Shown here piece by piece: positions 57,301 through 64,000 of a DNA stretch of 64,000 nucleotides. This DNA comes from Zygaena filipendulae (lineage: Eukaryota; Arthropoda; Insecta; Lepidoptera; Zygaenidae): NCBI GenBank assembly GCA_907165275.2, contig OU015659.1, positions 6,986,501 to 7,050,500 of the forward strand, given 5' to 3'. A model generated the notes under the pieces. That model saw only the letters and a list, made by a program, of their open reading frames with translations. It did not search any database and was not told where the DNA came from. Within the stretch, counting starts at the first letter, position 1. Every line of letters begins with the position of its first letter. Made by a program: the position numbers and the translations under genes.

Positions 57301-59220
57301 ACGTTTTAGTGAAATATGTATAAAAGTTAATGGTATTTTGAGCAATTGATACAATGATGCAGTATCTATTGGATATTGAAGTTTTTTATTTCCATTCACT
57401 ATTGGAAAAATAAGATTCATCCCAAGGAATTGAAGTGTTATAATCTCATTCAGCCGGGGCCCGCAATTTCCACCAGATTGCCGCTCTGTTAGTCAGTCAA
57501 TCTTATGAAAGGTTTGGTGCCACCACGTCTCGTGGTGGTTGCCACTCGGGAGGTTTTCTTCCCGAATTTTATGTGTACCAGCAATATGCCACTTACAAGC
57601 TTTGAAATTCAGTCGGTACGTAAATTTTAACTTATTTGTTCTCGCAGGGAAACTCGAGCATTGCTCTCTATTGTCTTTTTACAGACTTTGTACGGTAGGT
57701 ATATGGAAAACGGTAAATACGTATATAATCGCACTCTGTCACGGCACCGCTGCGGTAGGGAAAACATTCTTGACATATTAGGAAATGCGTGAGAACTCGT
57801 CGCTTGCTCATTCTCAGCTAGTTTGTTCCATACTTGGGTACAGATACATAACACGTTGCAGTAAAGTGACCCTATATATACGTAACATTAATTTGTTCAT
57901 CTTCATCTATGATTCTATGATCTATGGACGTTACTGTTCATATCTAGCTTGCATTACCTATAGCTTCATTGCTTTCTCAAGCAACTACAGTACCCGACTA
58001 CCGATGTTAAATACTATGAAAATTCAACATCGATAACTTTATTTGGTCTGAGATCGACAAGCAGTTAAATTGCATGAAATGAAAAAAAAATATTCATCAA
58101 TTTCCCTGTTTAAGAATTGTTGAGCCAAGTTTTAATTTTTATAGATGTTTTGAAAGTTTTACATTTTTCTAATCAACTTTACATTCCATGTCGGTGAATC
58201 ATTGCTCGTGTTAGCAACGATTTTATAAAATTACACGAAACCGTCTGCGAAGACAATGTACCTAACTGTTCCAGGTAACGTTAATTGTGCGCTGTTTGCT
58301 CTATCGTTAGCGATGTCGGAGGTATCGCGAGATGTCTTTAATTACTACTATTAGAACCATAATAGGTAAACGTAGGTAGGTACCTGTCGAGACTTCCAGT
58401 TGTTAGGACGCGCTTGCTACTAGACGCTTATTTGAAAGTTACTTAATGGTGGAGAGAGATGCTATAAAAAATTACATTTAAACTTTTCCGGTTAGTTTTG
58501 CTTGAAATCATTTAAATGTATTACTGTTGTGTTTTATTACCCCAGATAATATATGTATGATGTTATACTCAGCAATAAACAATTTAAAGCGTGTATGCAT
58601 ACCTACCTACGTTCCAGGATCTTACCCTAACTCTCCTTTCCTTTGTATCGCCGCTGGCGCGCCCATAAATCTAATTTAAAGTTGGTAAAGGTAATCCATG
58701 TTTTTATTTAAGGATTTTTCTGTTATTCACTAATGCTGTTTTTATTTATACTAGAGTATTTTTTTAGTTACATGTAAGCACGAGTTATCGAGGATTTGAA
58801 TAAGTTCCTCATTGAACCTTGCACCCTGCAACCCCGCGGTTTCTCTAGTGCCAATTTCGGAATAAGATATAGGTGCGGCGGAAACTCTTTATACTAGAAT
58901 ATAACCCTTTATACTGGCTCTTCGCTATGGCCAATGATCTATTACTCTTAATATAATTATAAGAATCTGAACAATTTAAATTCTGTTAAAATAAATTAAC
59001 AAATCATTTTAAATTAAATTAGTAAATGGTCTATTTCCTTCTTTCCATTTTATATTCACGACAGAAAACACTTTCCGTAAAAGCAGAAGCTACTGGAATG
59101 GAATTAAATTAGGGATAAAATATAGTATTTTTTCGGACAGTATTATTATTCCATAATGTATGTAAAGTACAATTGACTGAAATATACTATACGATACTAG
59201 GGATATAATATATATTATAG
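57301..59220. other. Probable intron or intergenic DNA, no supported exon
   Basis: Contains a GC-richer patch at about 57450-57610 with a small hairpin (GCCACCACGTCTCGTGGTGG) and CGGGAGGTTTTCTTCCCG. No recognised protein on either strand. Confidence 0.35.
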
Positions 59221-59224
59221 TAAG

Positions 59225-59345
59225 GGGGCAACCCTATTCACGGCTTAATACTCAACCAATTATCATGAAATTTTGCGTACATGTTCTTAGGGGTACAGAG
59301 ACAGATAGTTTTTATCCTGAAATTCTTGCGGGATCTCTGAAATTA
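59225..59345 (+). repeat. Degraded CCGCGG-type repeat
   Basis: AATACTCAACCAATTATCAT, GAAATTTTGCGTACATGTTC, TTTTTATCCTGAAATTCTTG. Confidence 0.5.
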
Positions 59346-59746
59346 ATTTACTTAATTAATTTACTTAATTTATATTAAGTTGATGAAATGGCGTTTATCT
59401 GCTTAAAATTGTAAGATTATACAAACTAGTAATTACTAAAAAGATAGATATACTTTTGAGTAATTAATTCCCTTTAGAGATAATGATCTTAAAATTACCA
59501 CTTTCCTAAAATGACCACTTTCATAAAACGTCCACATTCTAATTTTCTGGTGACAAGTTTAAATTTTTTTGTGTTGTTGTTACAATTCTTCGAGAGATAT
59601 AGGCATCGGCAAGGCATGCGGCCTATGCCTTGCCGATACAAGTATGTATTTTTTTTCTATATTATAACATTAAATAGGCATACCACACGGAACCTAGTAA
59701 TGTTATGTAAATCGTATATGTTTTTAATGGTGTTGCCTCCTCGTAG

Positions 59747-59829
59747 CTGTCAACCTTCATATCGCGTTGGTGACGGTCGTCTCAGGTCCACACCGAGGTC
59801 TACTGCCATATATGTAGAGTCACCGGAAA
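59747..59829 (+). other. Weak candidate coding exon (83 bp)
   Basis: Preceded by a pyrimidine-rich acceptor (GTTGCCTCCTCGTAG) and followed by the consensus donor GTAAGT. One frame is open and GC-richer than the flanks (CQPSYRVGDGRLRSTP), entering in phase 2 and leaving in phase 1. It could be an internal exon of the gene starting near 53.7 kb. No family is recognised and the evidence is limited to splice signals. Confidence 0.25.
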
Positions 59830-60780
59830 GTAAGTAGTACCAAATTCAGCCGTTATGAACTGACATTGACATTGAGATATAGGTACAGCGAGAATGAATT
59901 CATCGGAGTAGGTAATGAGTTTATATGGTGACGCATTATTTTATTATTATTTACTGAGTGACCTTACAACTATATTATACTGCAAGTTGTAACTAGAACT
60001 TATTAAATATAAACATGATAATTTCTTGTTTGCTCATGTGTAAAATATAATACATAGGTTATTGTACATTAGATATTTACTAAATAAAGAAATCTATAGT
60101 ACTATAATAAAAGAGTAGAATCCGCGATTCTGTACCTACATTGAATATTTTTAAGAAAAATTTACAGAGGGTGATAAAAGAACAGTAACCAACCACAAAA
60201 AAAGGGTATTTAAAATTATTTTCTATATGTCTGTCTGTTCGCGATAATCTTCGAATCTACTGAACTGAGTGTCATGCGGTTTTCACAGAAAGATTAAGCT
60301 TAGCCTGGAGCTACATATACTTAGGCTTTGTTTCATTCAAATCGGATGTCGGGAAAAAGTGGTTACATAAAAACTTTTCACGTCGGTGAAACCGCGGGGC
60401 ACAGCTAGTATATAAATAAATTAATAAAATAGTTCCCTTCGTCCATTTGAACTCAGAACTAGACTTCAGGCTTTCTTACTCTAGTCTATAAACCATATGT
60501 GGATCTGTTGATAATTTTTTCTCCACAGACAGATTCTTTATTTTGTTTGTTATCTATTACAAAGTTTGAATTTTTTTTAATCTTCCAAATATATTTTCAA
60601 GTATACCTACTCGCAGAGAGAAGGTAATCACTACGTGCCTAGTCGGATGGAGGATAATAACCTACGTAAGTAAAAAAGAAAGTTACTGTGTTCGCCTAAA
60701 TACTACAATAACATATTAATATCTTTAATGGGTAGGTACCTAAAAAGTTAATAAATTAAATCACATCACATCACATCACC
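59830..60780. repeat. Probable intron with one CCGCGG-type repeat
   Basis: About 60205-60412 carries CTGTCTGTTCGCGATAATCT, AAATCGGATGTCGGGAAAAA and the end GAAACCGCGGGGCACAGCTA. A CAGAGAGAAGGTAATCACTA word at about 60616 is shared with 22548 and 22724. Confidence 0.5.
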
Positions 60781-60905
60781 AGCCCATAGTAGTCCACTGC
60801 TGGACATAGGCCTCTCCAATTGCCCGCCACTTAGCACGACTCTCAGCCTCCCGCATCCAGCCACCACCAGCCATCCTGCGAAGGTCGTCACTCCACCTAG
60901 CAATA
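60781..60905 (-). mobile_element. LINE polymerase C-terminal fragment
   Basis: The minus frame reads AGWWWMREAESRAKWRAIGE followed by AYVQQWTTMGW, the standard ending of RTE/CR1-type LINE polymerases in Lepidoptera. It is followed on the plus side by a (CATCA)n run at about 60762-60780, the element's 3' tail. Only this end is present. Confidence 0.75.
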
Positions 60906-61169
60906 AATTAAATATCAACGTACAATGCTGAAACTATTACATTTATATACAATATACATACGTACAATAGGTATTTAGTCCGCCTCCAATGTAGATATTT
61001 AATAAAAGTAAGTTATATAAAATCAACACTATGTGAAACTGCAAGAAACAAAATACCTACCTATATGTCTAGATATTTTTTATTTTGAAACTTGTTATTA
61101 ATATTTTGTTACTTTCTCAATTTTCTTTAAAATTTATGTAAATCGTTTTTTAAGGGTCTAAAATATTTG

Positions 61170-61380
61170 CTGTGGTTGGCTGTCCCCCGCGGTTTCACCC
61201 GCGGTGATTTCTGAGTTCCCGCGGGAATCCCAGTATAAAATATACGTATAAATCTTCCCTTTTTAATCACTCTATCTATTCGTGAAAACCGCATGAAAAT
61301 CCGTTCAGTGGTTTTTGAGTTTATCGACAGACAGACAGAGAGAGACAGATGCGGCGGACGACTTTGTTTTATAATATGTA
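61170..61380 (-). repeat. CCGCGG-type repeat
   Basis: GGCTGTCCCCCGCGGTTTCA, GAGTTCCCGCGGGAATCCC, ATCCGTTCAGTGGTTTTTGA, ACAGACAGACAGAG and an ATGTAAGGATACT end. Confidence 0.7.
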
Positions 61381-64000
61381 AGGATACTAATTTAGTTTGT
61401 GCTAACTAGGTACGTAAGCTGTGAATGGACGATGACCCAACCGAGAGTTTATGTTACACAGTGCATGACGTCACCGCATTTACTGGTATTTCGACTCACA
61501 CTGATTGCCGTGACTGTATCTGAAGGCCAATGAGTCCGAGTAACCACCGGCACAGGACTTATGCGTGGGTGACACTACGTTTACTTGGCAGCTAACCTCT
61601 ACCTATAGTATCTATGTACTAATTGTATTTTTATTGTTATAGATCTAAAACAGGAGTAGGCTGCGTACGCCAAAGTACTTACATTTCATTTTATGTATAG
61701 GTATAGTTCAAGGCGTAGTCAACTATAGATTTAAACTCTAAGGATAATCAATATAGTTTGCCATGATCAATTTTCAGCTAGATATTTAAATTTGTGTCTA
61801 TGTGTGAATGAAAAGATGTGTGCGGTACGAGTAACAGATGTTCCTACTAACAATTTACGATTGAACCTTTTGTTAAAAAACGTAAATTCATTAATTTTGT
61901 ACTTTTAGTATTGTCGAGTCTCGCTTCTCCGGGAAACCAACGACTCGCACCACATATTTTGAAATCACAAAGAGAGACAGCGCTATGCAAACGTAATAAA
62001 GCATCCCTCTCCGCAGTCTGCCGCTAATCTGCAACACGGTATACCGTATACCGCACGCACGACTGGAATGCACCGGTCAATCACAAACAGATGCCGCGGC
62101 AGTGCAATTTAGATTAGGTTTGTTACCAACTTCAATTTATTGAATTAGAACAATGATGTGGGAATTTCAATCGCCACGTTGGCAACTGTTTCCGATAAAA
62201 CCATAGGAAGTTCTGCTGGTTTATATTTTACTTTACGTTTACGTGTAGTAATCGAAACTATACCTAGATCATTATTGATAATTTGTTACTATGGAATTTA
62301 ATAGCGTTAATAGATAATTTTTGTTGCTTAAATAGACGCTATACTCTATACAAGTACAATAAAGGTCTAAAGGGTATGTATGTATAGGGGTATGTATGTC
62401 ACTTGGTCTCTACAGGCATCATGCGGAATATCCTAATACCTACTTATACAAATTTTAATATTTTACTTTTCGCTTTTTCTCTTTACAGTAGATAATAAAT
62501 ACAATAAAAACCAATTAGGTACATGAATTTAATACTACGTATTAAGATACTATTTATGCAAAGACGTCATATAACTCTTGAGGGACACCCTGAATTTCAA
62601 CTCGGGTAAAACCGTTATTATGGAACGTTTAAAAACGTATGAGTAGAGCGGTTAAATATTAAAGTTTTAAAAAAAAACAATAACCTCATGTAACTTAGTA
62701 ACTAGGTACACATGACAGAAATAAAACCTCTTTGCGACAGAACGGTTTAGTTAAAAAAAGCGTGAGTGTCGTGGAATATACTTGGTTAGAACGTAGTGTT
62801 CCGTTATATCCGTTAGGTGTGAAAAGAGGCAAAAATACAAAAAAAAAACATTTCGAAAAAAAAATTACAATTGCTTTGTTTTTCCGTATAGAGCAGCCGT
62901 ATGACACAAAATTAATTTTTACTTCCATCCGTACAGTGCGATAAAGAACTTCGTTCTAAAAACGTTAGTTACACTCAAATTCGACCTAAGAAATTTGTAT
63001 CATGTTGTTGTTCATAGTAATTATTACTACTACTTATACCTACTTAGTTTTCAACAGAAGACTTGCATACTTTCTCAGTTCTGTGAACGGTGACAATGAC
63101 ACGGTTTTAACTATATCTCGACCTTGGTTTGTTATATGACTAATGGACGTATTTATACTTACTGTTTTCATAATATAAACAAACAGACGGCCAAAGCCAG
63201 GAGCACACTCATGCCAAGTGTTAGTAATCGCGATCTAGAGCAGTCTCTTTATTATACCTAATGTACAAAATATTCTTACCTATTTTTCGAAATATCTGAA
63301 AAATTCGCTATAGGTACATGTTTGTTTTTTTTTGGATAATATGTTTACTCCTTCGATGCTATCTTGGCCGGTTCCGTTGGTTTTTTTTTTCCTTAACTCT
63401 AGATTCTAGATTCTCTAACTTCCTGATTTCGGACCGTCGCGTCTGCAGCATAGCAACTGCGGTTAATTTTTTATGCTTGGTAACTTTTTGATATTAATTT
63501 CTCTAAATCCATAATTTTCAAACGAACCTACGTCATTCATCGTTCTAATAAATACCGATTTTATCTTTTTGAATCAACTAATTAATACCTACTACTTTGT
63601 TGGTAATAATTCAATTACACTTATTTTTATGTAAGTCATGTGTAAGTCTTATAAATTGGTGCTTGTATCTAATTTACTACGACGAGGCGTTCTCGTATAG
63701 ACAAGGCATGTGTATAACTTGTATTATAGACAGCATCAGTGTTGCGCAATGGCAAATGACTTCAATGTAACAAAGACAACCTGTGTAGACTGTAGGTATA
63801 ATAAAACCCAGCCCAGCCGTATCAACCAAGTGGCTGTAACGGCTGGACTTTGCTTTCCTATATTACGAGTTTAATAAACGGCAGATGAGTCAGACTGCAA
63901 AAAAAGAGATACACTTAGGCTAAATCTCATTATTGTCCCATTTGTCTAAACCAACTTTTCATTGCGGCAGATCGGTTTAATTTCACCACATAGGTACCTA
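61381..64000. other. Probable intron or intergenic DNA, nothing recognised
   Basis: Contains unassigned GC-moderate patches at about 61430-61600 (TGACGTCACCGCATTTACTG) and 61915-62095 (GGTATACCGTATACCGCAC palindrome). No exon, RNA gene or known repeat can be supported to the end of the window. Confidence 0.35.

Noticed and set aside
62695..62944. Overlapping open frames on both strands near the right end
   Set aside because: No splice signals or known motifs; poly-A and poly-T runs inflate both frames.

Overview
This is a stretch of nuclear DNA from an insect, almost certainly a moth or butterfly (Lepidoptera). The genes have GT-AG introns, the intergenic DNA is AT-rich with many TAGGTACCTA-type words, and there are dozens of copies of the dispersed repeat whose ends read like CCGCGGTTTCACCCGCG / GGCACAGCTAGT, familiar from lepidopteran genomes. 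I see no bacterial genes, CRISPR array or intact tRNA/rRNA gene. Exon models below were built by hand from splice signals and reading-frame continuity; none has been checked against transcripts.

Layout. 1-12500: repeats only (a tandem array of the CCGCGG-type repeat, several foldback/MITE elements). 12546-21436 (+): yellow/MRJP-family gene A, six coding exons, introns full of transposons. 21740-22513 (-): a divergent ATP synthase OSCP (subunit O) paralogue. 22771-23387: decayed duplicates. 24239-28434 (-): a C16orf89/UPF0764 homologue in six exons, with a small LTR element in intron 1. 29135-33865 (+): a putative coding exon split by a young, structurally intact Ty3/Gypsy retrotransposon (29300-33769, gag-pol on -). 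38202-42276 (+) and 44091-49264 (+): yellow-family genes B and C, tandem duplicates with the same exon plan and both predicted at 431 aa. 49485-51916 (-): an unrecognised multi-membrane-span protein with a long polar tail, tail-to-tail with yellow C. 53640-53955 (+): a CpG-rich probable first (5' UTR) exon whose gene would extend through 54-64 kb, where otherwise only repeats and one weak candidate exon are visible.

The most interesting structures are (1) a tandem segmental duplication covering part of OSCP and the last exon of C16orf89, where opposite halves have decayed: OSCP survives in one copy and the C16orf89 exon in the other; (2) a Gypsy insertion with identical 111-bp LTRs and a 5-bp target duplication that interrupts an open reading frame exactly at a codon boundary; and (3) three yellow genes in one neighbourhood, two of them recent-looking tandem duplicates. 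Yellow proteins are secreted proteins linked to insect cuticle pigmentation and development, so the cluster may matter for colour or cuticle traits.
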